A stretch of DNA of 23,120 nt from Conidiobolus coronatus NRRL 28638 (Eukaryota > Entomophthoromycota > Entomophthoromycetes > Entomophthorales > Conidiobolaceae). Location of the stretch: positions 193,656 through 216,775 of the forward strand of contig KQ964435.1 of the NCBI GenBank assembly GCA_001566745.1, read 5' to 3'. How positions within the stretch are numbered: position 1 is the stretch's first letter; each line of letters opens with the position of its first letter. The notes below the pieces were generated by a model that did not search any database, had not been told where the DNA came from, and was given only the letters and a program-made list of their open reading frames with translations. The position numbers and the translations under genes were made by a program. Positions 1 to 9,914 of the stretch are shown piece after piece.

Positions 1-758
1 AGATTTATACTCAAAGCTATGGTTTTATACATATATCAATATAATAATCAAAAATATAAATTAACTGTGCAGTTAAATAGCAACTACTATATATCTATGT
101 ATATACCCTAAAGTAGTAGATTTTATAAACTTACATAATATATACTGGCTATTTAAAGTGATGAATACTTGACTAAGCATTATAATAACAACTTATCTAT
201 ATTTACGACTATGGGCCAAGCTTAAATTGTATTTGTATTTAAATATTTTTTCCTTTCTTAGTATCTGATTAATAATTGAATTTATTAGCATTAATATTTA
301 ATCATGTACAAAATTAATCTACATCAATCTAAATTAAGCGGGATTTTCAAAAAAGCAAATTGTTCAAGTGTAATATTAAGAACGGCAAAAGTGTAATGAC
401 AAAGTATTACCTGCTGGAAAGAGATGAGAATGCATATGTAATTGAGAATGAACTAGATATATTATAATCATAAAAGATTCAAAAATGAATTAGGTATCGG
501 ATTAATTGTATACAAGTAGATTGCTAATATTTATAAAAATGATTAATTAATTGAAAAATCATGGGATTATTAGTTGGATTTATAATATCTCCACACTCAT
601 CTTTTTTATTTAAATTTAAAAATAATAACATAATATAAATAGAAATAACAGTATTTGTTTAAGCATACTTTAACTCTTCAGATCTATTAACTTATTCTTT
701 TATTGCTATAACCTCAGATCTTTTTAAACTAATTTCTTACAATACTTCATTTATTCCG
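1..758. other. AT-rich intergenic / 5' flank of the TRAF7-like gene
   Basis: No open reading frame of coding character, tRNA or repeat recognised on either strand. The stretch is very AT-rich with short homopolymer runs. It presumably holds the promoter of the gene that begins at 759, but I see no clear TATA motif at a convincing spacing. Confidence 0.6.
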
Positions 759-2833
759 ATGATGGCCATGTCCACTAGCGAGTTTCTGTTCGTCAACAAG
801 CCGTCAGATTCTTTAATTTGCCCAATGTAATTTAACCAAATCTTATCAAAATTGCTATATTAAACAGAATTAATTAAAATTTAGTTGTCAAGATATATAC
901 CAAGATCCTGTGATCACACATAGATGCCACCATTCATATTGCTCATTCTGTATTCACCAAAGTATTGAAAGAGAGCCTTGTTGCCCTCTATGTCGTTGTA
1001 GACTAAGTGACCAGGGTAATTTTTAAAATTCAGAAATTTATTTGCTTTTAATTAAATCTTAAATTTTAGATCTGCATCCTAACCTCGCACTAGCCAGTTT
1101 AATAAGCGAGCTGCCAGTTTATTGTAAGCATAAATCAGCAGGTTGCCAAGCAGTAGTTCGACTAGATTCATTAAACTTCCATTTAAAAAACTGCTCATTC
1201 GCGCCCAACTTATGTATTCACAACCAATTTGGGTGTAGTTTTATTGGTAGATATCTATCAACTAGTAAAATTAAATTACTAACTGTTTTATTAGGATCTG
1301 AAAATGAATTAAACGAGCATTTGCAAAGCTGTCCATTTGAAATGATTAAAGGCTTTATTCAATTTACTCAAGATAAAATTTCAAAGTTAGAAAACCAGAT
1401 CCATGTAAATACTACACTCTTTTCTATGCGACTCACTTAATTAAACTTTTCAATAGGAACAACAGTTACAGATAGATGAGCTGAAATCTGGGCATGTATT
1501 TATTGAAAATGTAATCAAAGTGTATTTGTATAAATGCTAAAGGCTCATACTTATGGATTTAGAATCACAAAGCTGAAAATTTGAATGAAGCTGAAAATGA
1601 TACAAGAAATAGCGCAAGTAGTTCTCAAACTATTGAAGAAATAGAAACTGTAAATTTTACCCCATTATTTCCATATAGTCAATTAACCACTCACCAAATT
1701 TTACAGAGTTTCCCATATGATCAAATTACTTGTCAGTATACATTAAATGATAATACTAGTGGTATTACTTCTTTAGCTTATAGTAACCATCTATTATTTT
1801 CTGGATCCCATGATGGTACAACGAAAGTAAAATTTATACTTTTTTGCAGAGTAAATTTACTAAGATGTTTTTCATAGATATTTGATACTCAAGCTGAAAC
1901 TCTTATATGGGAAAATAAAGCTCACTCTACATCAGTTTGGGCAGTAGCCGCATTTCAAGATGATCAAAGATTTTTCAGTGCAGGGTCAGATGGTTTAATC
2001 AAAGTGACTATTACATAACCAATTTTTTAGTTTTCTTAATAACATTTAAAATAGGCTTGGGACTGGACAGATTCCAATACACAAACTGCTCATGAGCTTG
2101 ATCAGCATGAGGGTAAGGTTTATGCATTGTTATGTAGATTTGGAAAGTTATTTTCTGGCTCATCAGATAAAACAATCAAAGTAATTATTATGCCTAAACT
2201 GTTTCAACTATATTAACCATTTTCAAATAGATTTGGGATCCAAGGACGTTGCAATGGAACGCTACTCTAGAAGGTCATACTGATAATATAAATTCTTTAA
2301 TTCCCCTTCGAAATGGAAGAATTATCAGTGCTTCAAGCGATAAAACCATCAAAGTAAGAAATTTTTTCTTTTTAATCAAAAAATTTATATTAATAAAATC
2401 AATAGATTTGGGATGTTGCAGCTCAAACCTGCATTCATACTATCCAGGCCGAGGATTCTGAAATTTTAGACTGTGCTGTTAGTCAAGACAATAAATTTTT
2501 ATATGCCTCAACTTACGACGCCAATATCCACGTGTATAACTTAGAAGATTATACTTTAGAAACAACTTTACAAGGGCATAATTGGGAAGTTTGGCAGCTT
2601 GAATGTGCAGATGATATATTATTCTCTGGAAGCTTTGATCACACTGTTAAGCGCTGGGATCCTAGAAACTGGCAGTGTACTGCCACATTAACAGGCCACA
2701 AAGGGTTTGTTCATGCTATGACCTTAGGAGATAAAGAGCTATTTACAGGTTGCGCTGATAGAACAATTAAGGTAATTTAATTTTTTATCTCTCAATTTTA
2801 TAATTAATGACTGTTATTTAGATGTGGAGCTAA
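759..2833 (+). CDS. TRAF7-like RING / TRAF zinc finger / WD40 protein (probable E3 ubiquitin ligase)
   Basis: Eleven exons by my reading: 759-826, 885-1015, 1070-1246, 1295-1404, 1457-1510, 1563-1826, 1878-2003, 2055-2180, 2231-2353, 2406-2771, 2822-2833; all phases agree and give 518 residues. A C3HC4 RING lies at residues 21-59 (C21-x2-C24-x12-C37-x-H39-x2-C42-x2-C45-x10-C56-x2-C59). Two TRAF-type zinc fingers follow, each C-x6-C-x11-H-x3-C (C85/C92/H104/C108 and C115/C122/H134/C138), then a coiled-coil-like stretch (~142-175), a Ser/Asn/Glu-rich linker, and seven WD repeats to the C-terminus. This order matches metazoan TRAF7, whose RING promotes ubiquitin transfer while the propeller binds substrates; that role is inferred from the family. 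Start: first of three in-frame ATGs (759, 762, 768). The gene is convergent with the expansin-like gene. Introns 6-10 fall at the same codon of the WD repeat (see findings). Confidence 0.88.
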
Positions 2834-3063
2834 AATAGTATAATACAATAAATAAATACACATCTTTCAACTAACTTTAATAATAAATACAGTTTTAAAT
2901 TATAAATGTGAATACTTATATTTGATATTATTGAACATAAACCAATCAATTGACTTGCCATTTTAATCTTAACACAGCTTTGTTATATAATTTTTGAATT
3001 GCATAATACATGTTTAAAATTATTAAATTTATATACTGCTCCTATTAAGAACATTATTATATA

Positions 3064-3325
3064 AGAGTGATTCTGGTTAATTTAACTCAAATTTGTATGA
3101 ACTTTGTTCAAAATTTTAATTTTAATATAAAACTAGTTATATTCTATATAGACGATATTTAAAAGAGAGTTGTCGATGATATCATATTATAATACTATAT
3201 TATCAGTCTAGCTAATAAAAGTTAATGTTTGGTAAGTTTCAAGCATACTAAAACCAAAAATATTATAAGTTTGCCCTATAAAAAATTTTTGGACAAAATT
3301 TCATTTATTTAACCATAAGCACCCA
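3064..3325 (-). mobile_element. TA-flanked TIR element (MITE-like), copy A
   Basis: A 262-bp non-coding element bounded by TA dinucleotides (3062-3063 and 3326-3327). The left end reads AGAGTGATTCTGGTTAATTT and the right end, reverse-complemented, TGGGTGCTTATGGTTAAATA, an imperfect terminal inverted repeat. Beyond the ~17-bp TIR the two ends differ. The right end carries the 'L' subterminal block (AAATTTTGTCCAAAAATTTT then AGGGC) and the left end the 'R' block (GTTCAAAATTTTAA). The same two blocks occur in copies B and C, so copy A is inverted relative to them. No ORF inside, so it is non-autonomous. It sits between the convergent TRAF7-like and expansin-like genes. Confidence 0.75.
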
Positions 3326-3510
3326 TATGACCATATTTTTTAATTTGTTGTATTACTATCTTTTATAAACTTTGATAATCTTTAGATAAAACTTTTGATT
3401 ATAATAGTTTGTCATATTGAAAAAAGAAGTTGTATCAAGTTTATTATTTCTATTATTACATATTTTATAAAATTACAGCTAACTCCTAAAATTTACTCAA
3501 TCAAGCTATC

Positions 3511-4209
3511 CTATAGCAATTGTTGTGTATGAACTCTATGCTTATTAATGCCTTCAACTTTGTCAAATTGAATAGTTCCTTGAAAATCTTGGCCAAGTTG
3601 AACCGGAAGTCTAGGTTCAGTTTTTACTTGATCAAAAATACTAGTAATTCTAAGCTCAATACTATTAGTAGGTATATTAATACCGCCAAATTGATCTCTG
3701 GTATATCTTGTCAACGGAATATAGAAATCACTCACTCTTAATTCTATTAGCTTAATAGGAACAGCAGAGCCAAAAATTACTAATCTGTAAAGACGCGAAT
3801 CTGGAGCTGGAATCCAGCGATATACAATATTTCCTTGTGCCCTACATGGAATATATTTCCATAGGATTGGAATCATCCCTTGTGCAGTATCTCCGATTGA
3901 ATTAAACGAACTTGTATCCAAAACAATTTCATTTTCAGAACAGCCAACACATAGATCAACAATTGCTAACTCTATGTATTGCAAAGACCTCGGGTTTTTA
4001 GCTAAAATACAAGCGCCGCAACTCAATGAGCTTCTGAAATGGGCTTGGCCAATTGCTACATAGTGAGAGTAATATGAATTCGGGAAATTGCAAGTTGTTT
4101 GATTTAAATAATATGAATTGAACCTGGCTTGAGATTCATACCACTCGCCAGCTTGTACTATTGAATTAAAGTATATCCAACTTTGGATTAGGTAGAGATA
4201 TATAAACAT
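3511..4209 (-). CDS. Secreted expansin-like protein (DPBB domain plus C-terminal beta-sandwich domain)
   Basis: Single-exon ORF of 232 residues. Residues 1-20 are hydrophobic and end VQA, a probable signal peptide. Residues ~25-122 resemble the double-psi beta-barrel of expansins/RlpA/barwin: SCGACI (63-68), the acidic VDLCVGC (84-90; D85 is the likely equivalent of the conserved expansin Asp), LDTSSFNSIG (97-106), and six cysteines (C40, C64, C67, C87, C90, C122). Residues ~125-216, with aromatic and beta-rich segments, fit the second (CBM63-like) domain of two-domain microbial expansins. Family members loosen cellulose or chitin-containing walls without hydrolysis; here that function is inferred. 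It would act outside the cell. ATG 4209 is chosen because it opens the signal peptide. Confidence 0.82.
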   Translation of the reverse strand: MFIYLYLIQSWIYFNSIVQAGEWYESQARFNSYYLNQTTCNFPNSYYSHYVAIGQAHFRSSLSCGACILAKNPRSLQYIELAIVDLCVGCSENEIVLDTSSFNSIGDTAQGMIPILWKYIPCRAQGNIVYRWIPAPDSRLYRLVIFGSAVPIKLIELRVSDFYIPLTRYTRDQFGGINIPTNSIELRITSIFDQVKTEPRLPVQLGQDFQGTIQFDKVEGINKHRVHTQQLL

Positions 4210-4479
4210 TATTAATAATAAATGTTAATCATGAAAAACTAATAACTATAAGCTAATGGCACTACTTATATAATACTCATACTCTACATACCAGACATAA
4301 AACCATTATTTGCAAAATTTCCGCAATTAACTTTAAAACGGATTCAATGTTATAAGAAGTTATTTTGGAGTAATATGCTAAGAAATATGTTTGATTGACC
4401 ATGAAAAATACGTATATAAATACTAATTTTAGAATAAAGCAGCGAGGTTATATATTTATTAATTTGTATGACATTATAG

Positions 4480-4490
4480 AAAAATAAAAA
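4480..4490 (-). terminator. RNA polymerase III T-run terminator of the tRNA-Gly gene
   Basis: On the minus strand the tRNA 3' end is followed after two bases by two T-runs (TTTTTATTTTT), the usual Pol III stop signal. Confidence 0.8.
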
Positions 4491-4492
4491 TA

Positions 4493-4564
4493 TGCGCCAG
4501 CTGGGAATCGAACCCAGACCACTTGCTTGGAAGGCGAGTATTCTAACCATTATACTACTGGCGC
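4493..4564 (-). tRNA. tRNA-Gly (anticodon UCC)
   Basis: A 72-nt cloverleaf on the minus strand without intron. The acceptor stem GCGCCAG/CTGGCGC pairs fully, with discriminator A. The D arm holds TAATGGTTAG. The anticodon loop CTTCCAA reads UCC, so glycine. The T arm CTGGG-TTCGATT-CCCAG is perfect and contains the B-box GGTTCGATTCC. The anticodon stem CTCGC/GCAAG has one C·A mismatch at its middle pair (29-41). No CCA is encoded, as expected for a eukaryotic nuclear tRNA. Confidence 0.95.
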
Positions 4565-4777
4565 TTGTGTAATCATTTTAATAAGCAAAATTAAATCATT
4601 AAAATATGATTTCACAATACCATAATTTGAGTTTTTTATTTTTTTTATCCACTGATATTTAAGATTTTTTAATCATTACAACATTATTTACACTGTCAGG
4701 GAATTAATTCCTAATAGATTTTATATTTCATTTTATATACAGTAAATAATTTTATTATTTTATAATTATTAATCATA

Positions 4778-6547
4778 ATGGCTGGAGGTGCTAAAGCTAA
4801 ACGTGCTGGTAAAGGCAGCAAAAAGAACTCTGGAACCAGTACTCCTACTGAAAGCTCCAACCCTGTTCCTGAATTCAAAAAATTAGCTTTAAATTATGAT
4901 CGTAGTGCTACTGGTGTTTTAGCCTCTCAAGAAAGTTCTAGAGATATTAAAATTGAATCTTTCACTTTATCTTTCCATGGTAGATTATTGATTTCTAATG
5001 CCACAATTGAACTTAACTTTGGTCGTCGTTACGGTTTGATCGGTACTAATGGCAGTGGTAAATCTACCTTTTTAGAATGTATCGCTGCTCGTGAAGTTCC
5101 CATTCCCGAACATACTGATATCTATTTGTTAAATGAAGAAGCTCCTGCTACTGATATGACCGCTATTGAATATGTCATTGATTCTGCCGAAAAGGAAATT
5201 GCTAGACTTGAAACTCAAATCGAAGATCTTTTAGCTGAAGAAGGTGGTGCTGACAACCCATTATTAGATGATATCTATGAACGTATTGAAGAACTCGATC
5301 CCAGTACTTTTGAATCCCGTGCCGCTGTTCTTTTGAACGGTTTAGGTTTTGATGGTAAGAGTATGCAAAAGATGACCAAAGATATGTCTGGTGGTTGGAG
5401 AATGAGAGTTTCATTGGCCAAGGCTTTATTCTGTAAGCCCACTTTGTTACTTTTAGATGAACCCACCAATCACTTGGATTTAGAAGCTTGTGTCTGGTTG
5501 GAAGAATACCTCAAGACTTATAAGCGTATCTTAGTTGTCGTTTCTCACTCTCAAGATTTCTTAAACGGTGTCTGTACCAACATCATGAACTTGACCCACT
5601 TGAAGACTTTAGTCTACTATGGTGGTAACTACGATTCATTCGTTAAGACTAAGGCTGAAAATGAAGTCAATCAAATGAAGGCTTATAACAAGCAACAAGC
5701 TGAAATTGAACATATTAAGAAATTCGTTGCTTCCGCTGGTACATATGCTAACTTGGTTAAGCAAGCTAAGAGTAAATTGAAGATTATCGAAAAGATGGAA
5801 GCTGATGGTTTAGTCCAAAAGGTTGAAACTGCTAGAGAATACAAATTCGCATTCAATGAAACCGAAAAGTTACCCCCTCCAGTTTTATCTTTCGATGATG
5901 TTACCTTTGCTTATAGCGGTAAAATTGAAGATGCTCTTTATAAAAACTTGGATTTGGCTGTAGATATGGACTCTCGTGTCGCTATTGTTGGCCCTAATGG
6001 TGTTGGTAAGAGTACTTTACTTAAGCTTATGGATGGTACCCTCTCTTCCAACTCAGGACGTGTCTCTCGCCACTCTCATCTTAAGTTAGCCAAATACTCC
6101 CAGCACTCTAATGATCAATTAGATGTTGATATGAACCCTATTGACTACATGCGTAAGCGCTTCCCTGAAGAACCTTCTGATGTTGACTCATGGCGCCAAA
6201 AGTTAGGAAGATTCGGTCTTACCGGTACTCATCAAACCTCTTTAATCGGAACTTTATCCGACGGTTTAAAGTCCAGATTAGTTTTTGCTGAAATTGCTCT
6301 TTCTCGCCCTCACATCATCTTATTGGACGAACCTACAAATCACTTGGATATGGAATCTATCGATTCCTTAGCCAACGCTATCAACGAATTTGACGGTGGT
6401 ATGGTTTTAGTTTCTCACGATTTCAGATTAATCAGTCAAGTTGCTCAAACCATCTGGTTGGTTGATAATGGTCGCATTGAAGAATGGACCGAAGGTGGTA
6501 TCGAAGCCTACAAAGAATCTCTCCGTAAAAAAGTCAAGTTGGTCTAA
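4778..6547 (+). CDS. ARB1: ABC-F family ATPase, Arb1/ABCF2 type (ribosome biogenesis)
   Basis: An intronless 589-residue ORF. After a Lys/Gly/Ala-rich basic N-terminus there are two ABC ATPase domains and no membrane segments. Domain 1: Walker A GTNGSGKST (89-97), signature MSGGWRMR (203-210), Walker B LLLLDEPT (223-230), switch His257. The linker is charged and helical (~290-350). Domain 2: Walker A GPNGVGKST (405-413), signature LSDGLKSR (493-500), Walker B IILLDEPT (513-520), switch SHDFR (H547). Length and the 'SDG' second signature match human ABCF2; yeast Arb1 works in the nucleus and cytoplasm in 40S and 60S subunit maturation. Strong preference for GGT, CGT, GCT and AAG codons suggests high expression. 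ATG 4778 has A at -3 and -4. Confidence 0.95.
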   Translation: MAGGAKAKRAGKGSKKNSGTSTPTESSNPVPEFKKLALNYDRSATGVLASQESSRDIKIESFTLSFHGRLLISNATIELNFGRRYGLIGTNGSGKSTFLECIAAREVPIPEHTDIYLLNEEAPATDMTAIEYVIDSAEKEIARLETQIEDLLAEEGGADNPLLDDIYERIEELDPSTFESRAAVLLNGLGFDGKSMQKMTKDMSGGWRMRVSLAKALFCKPTLLLLDEPTNHLDLEACVWLEEYLKTYKRILVVVSHSQDFLNGVCTNIMNLTHLKTLVYYGGNYDSFVKTKAENEVNQMKAYNKQQAEIEHIKKFVASAGTYANLVKQAKSKLKIIEKMEADGLVQKVETAREYKFAFNETEKLPPPVLSFDDVTFAYSGKIEDALYKNLDLAVDMDSRVAIVGPNGVGKSTLLKLMDGTLSSNSGRVSRHSHLKLAKYSQHSNDQLDVDMNPIDYMRKRFPEEPSDVDSWRQKLGRFGLTGTHQTSLIGTLSDGLKSRLVFAEIALSRPHIILLDEPTNHLDMESIDSLANAINEFDGGMVLVSHDFRLISQVAQTIWLVDNGRIEEWTEGGIEAYKESLRKKVKLV

Positions 6548-7045
6548 GCTTTCAATTTTCTCATCATATCTTCACAAGTCATTTTTACAATATATACTCT
6601 ATTCAATTCACTTACTGTATTTTCTAAAATTGATTAAATTTATAAACTATCTTCAATTTTATATCTTTTTATAAAAGCGTAGCCAATATTTGTAGATGAA
6701 ATTTGCAAACATGTGCAAACTCTATTTTCCCATTATACAAAATAATAAACATGATTATAGCTTTAGGAAAATTTATTAAAACAAATCTTATCAAAATCTG
6801 ATGCTTTATGATTTTAAATTACGTTTTAACTCTTTTAGCATATTATATTTGCTAGAATATAAACTTGTTCCATATTATATTTAATAGATTTTGCTTAGAT
6901 AAATTAAACTTGAAATTAAAATTCAAAATAGTAAAATTAATATATCCCACAATTTGAGCATAAATTCAAGGGATGAATGGAAAATATGTATTTGATCAAA
7001 ATATAACAAACTTCATCATTATTAAAAATTGATCAAATACAAAAT
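6548..7045. other. Intergenic between ARB1 and RSA4
   Basis: About 500 bp of AT-rich DNA holding the ARB1 3' end and the RSA4 promoter region. The core TTGATCAAA occurs near 6993 and TTGATCAAAT near 7030, a short palindrome-containing motif repeated just before the RSA4 start. Nothing else recognised. Confidence 0.5.
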
Positions 7046-8600
7046 ATGAGCTCTGTGCCTTTAAAAAGGAAAGTACAGGAACAAATTGGTCCTGATGATT
7101 CAAAAAATCCAAGCATTTCATCATCAGCTACTGTTTCAGCTAGATTTCAAACTGCTGATGGCGAAGTTACTGGACCTCCTTTAAGTATTCCTGCACAGAT
7201 CACTCCTCAGCAATTAACAGTTCTTTTAAATAAGCTACTTGATAATGTAAGTATATATGCTTCGAAAATTGAAATGTATTCTAATTTTTCTATAGGAAGA
7301 ACCTTTGCCCTATTCATTCCAAGTTGATCAGATAGAAGTAATTCGTAGTATTTATGAAGATTTGATCCAAAATGGTACAAAATCAACAGAAGATTCTTTA
7401 ACTATCATATATCATCCTCAAGCTGTATTCAGAGTCAGAGCTGTTACTCGATGCTCTTCAACATTAACTGGTCATACAGAGGCTCTTTTATCTTGCCGTT
7501 TCTCTCCAGACGGACAATATCTTGCTACTGGATCTGGAGACACAACTGTTCGCCTTTGGGATCTTAATACCGAAACACCACAGTTCACCTGCCAAGGCCA
7601 TTCTAACTGGGTTCTATGCCTCGAATGGGCTCCTGACAGCAGCATTGTTGCTTCAGGTAGTATGGATCAAACTGTTCGCTTGTGGGATCCTAAAACTGGG
7701 CAAATGATTGGAAATCCACTTAAAGGACATAGAAAATGGGTTACTAGCATTGCTTGGGAACCTTTCCATATTAACCCAAAGAATCCTAGATTAGCTACTG
7801 CATCTAAAGATGGCACAGTAAGAATTTGGGACACCGTCAGAAGAACAACTATTATGACATTTGCATCTCACACATCTTCAGTAACTTGCGTAAAATGGGG
7901 TGGTGGCAACGACTTGGCCCAATTCCCTCAAGGAATTATCTACACAACATCTCAAGATCGTACCGTTAAGCTATGGAACCCAGCCACTGGTGCAATGATT
8001 AAATCACTCTCAGGCCATGCTCATTGGGTAAACACTATTGCATTGAACACAGATTACGTGCTTAGGACGGGACAGTTTGATCATACAGGAAAGAAATTCG
8101 ACACTCCTGAAGAAGGTCAAGTTAAGGCTCTCGAGAGATATAATGAAGTAGTCAAAGGAATAGGCGAAAGAATAGTAACAGGATCAGATGATTTTACTAT
8201 GTTCCTTTGGGATCCTTTGAGAAATGATAAGCCTTTGGCAAGAATGACTGGGCACCAAAAAGCTGTTAACCATGTCAATTTCTCTCCAGATGGCAGACTT
8301 ATTGCTTCTGCATCATTTGATAATTCTGTCAAGATTTGGGATGCCAACACTGGCAAATTCGTGAAAAACCTTAGAGGACATGTTTCTTCAGTATATCAAG
8401 TATGCTGGTCATCAGACTCACGAATGCTTGTATCTGCATCCAAGGATGCTACCTGCAAAGTATGGGATTATCGCACAGGTAAACTTAAGGTTAATCTTCC
8501 AGGACATTTGGACGAGGTTTATGCTATCGACTGGTCTCCAGGAGGTGACAAAGTTGCTTCAGGTGGCAAGGACCGCACTTTGAAGCTATGGCGCTATTAG
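7046..8600 (+). CDS. RSA4: Rsa4 / Notchless (NLE1) WD40 protein, 60S ribosomal subunit assembly factor
   Basis: Two exons (7046-7246 and 7296-8600) joined in phase 0 give 501 residues. Residues ~30-118 form the NLE ubiquitin-like domain, ending in IYHPQAVFRVRAVTRCSS, which is near-invariant in the family. Glu99 aligns with the acidic residue (yeast E114, human E85) that contacts the MIDAS domain of the AAA ATPase Rea1/Midasin. Eight WD repeats follow from ~123 to the C-terminus (GHTEALLSCRFSPDG near the start, GGKDRTLKLWRY at the end), as in Rsa4. In yeast Rsa4 binds pre-60S particles in the nucle(ol)us and Rea1 pulls on it to drive maturation. It lies in tandem 498 bp after ARB1, another ribosome assembly ATPase. 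Confidence 0.96.
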
Positions 8601-9260
8601 TTCAGCAACCCTTCTTATGGGCTGTGAATGGTAAATTAATATAGATTTTTCACCTAACTAACAATAAAATATAAATTGATTTGCATCAATAAAAATCATA
8701 GCTTTTAAGCTTTATTTTGTATTTTGTAAATATCTTGTATTATAACCTTTCGAAATATTAAAAACTCATTTTTAAACTCTATTATATTAATATTACAAAT
8801 TAACTTGTAATATAATTTATAATTTATATATAGTTGATCAATCTAATTTGCTCATTTTAAACTATTATTTGTACTCGTGCAGCTTTCAGAATGTTTATAA
8901 TTCTAACATTGTCTATTTTATCTGTGCAATTATTCACGAAAATACTATTTTTATCATGTTAGTTTTTAATTAAAGTGTCTATATAATCTAAACATAAAAT
9001 ACAAAAACTCTTGTATAATTTTAATGAGGCCATTGTTATTTAATGGATATTAACTTTAAACATAGGTTAACATTTGTATAGTATAAATTATACTAGATAG
9101 TTTTATATCATATATATTTAAATTTAAGCACTAATGCATAGAAAAACAGATGATTAAACAAACTGACTTTTTATTTTGCAAATATGCATAAGAATTTTAA
9201 GCTGATTAAATTTATTAATATTTGCTAAATATCTAACTTTAATCTCTTTCATCTTTCATA
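8601..9260. other. AT-rich intergenic, 3' of RSA4
   Basis: No ORF of coding character, RNA gene or repeat recognised before copy B of the TIR element. Confidence 0.6.
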
Positions 9261-9519
9261 TGAGGGATTCTGGTTAAAGCGAGGAAAATTTGTCCAAATT
9301 TTTTATATGGCGAGTTCGAATTTTTTTCAATTATTATAATATATAGCGTATTAATGAATCACTTTTTTAGATATTGTTGGTAATATAGTATTTTGGTGTA
9401 TTATTATAAAGTTTTCTCTTTTAAATAATGGATTTATAACATTATAAATAGCTTTTTTTAAAGTTAAAATTTTGAACTGAGCTCACACAAGTTAAAGTCA
9501 AATTAACCAGAACCTCTCA
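9261..9519 (+). mobile_element. TA-flanked TIR element (MITE-like), copy B
   Basis: A 259-bp non-coding element between TA dinucleotides (9259-9260, 9520-9521). The left end TGAGGGATTCTGGTTAAAGC and reverse-complemented right end TGAGAGGTTCTGGTTAATTT form a 17-bp TIR with two mismatches, the best preserved of the three copies. Left subterminal block: AAATTTGTCCAAATTTTTTA then TGGC (L type). Right subterminal block, reverse-complemented: CAGTTCAAAATTTTAACTTT (R type). The interior aligns loosely with copy C (for example AGCGTATTA near 9345). Confidence 0.8.
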
Positions 9520-9521
9520 TA

Positions 9522-9899
9522 TAGCTCAGATAGCATATTTAACTTTCTCAGCGCAGGTATTTGATAGAAAAACAAATCTTTCTAATCTGATATTAGAATT
9601 AATAATACATGCATAGATCAATCTTGCAAACCTTTAAAAATAAGAATATTCTTCTTTCTTTGTGCCAAGCTAACCTTTATTTGGACAAATTGAATAATTT
9701 GAAGGTGGCTTAATCTAGAAGAAGGGATAAATAAATAGATGAAAGAACCCATAAATGAATATAAAAATAAAAACTACTTAAATGATAATGGCATAAAAAT
9801 GCTTGTCACTTAATCAATTTTTTACTTAATTAATTCTTAATCTTTAGTTTAAATAAATATTAATCCAATATATCTATTTATTTATTACTATTTGTTTAA
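9522..9899. other. AT-rich intergenic upstream of the CorA-type gene
   Basis: No coding character, RNA gene or repeat seen. Presumed promoter and 5' leader of the following gene. Confidence 0.5.
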
Positions 9900-9914
9900 A
9901 TGAAAAATGTCTAG
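9900..9914 (+). promoter_or_regulatory. Short upstream ORF overlapping the putative CorA start codon
   Basis: An ATG at 9900 opens a four-codon ORF (ATG AAA AAT GTC TAG) in a different frame. It overlaps and outlasts the ATG at 9907. If it lies in the transcript it should reduce initiation at 9907. Confidence 0.35.

Noticed and set aside
3520-3741. 73-codon plus-strand ORF
   Set aside because: Antisense shadow of the expansin-like gene, which has a signal peptide and domain motifs on the other strand.
4350-4550. 66-codon minus-strand ORF
   Set aside because: It runs through the tRNA-Gly gene and has no domain character.
6268-6292. Second ABC signature of the Arb1-type protein reads LSDG instead of LSGG
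   Set aside because: The same SDG form is normal in ABCF2-family proteins, so it is not a defect or novelty.
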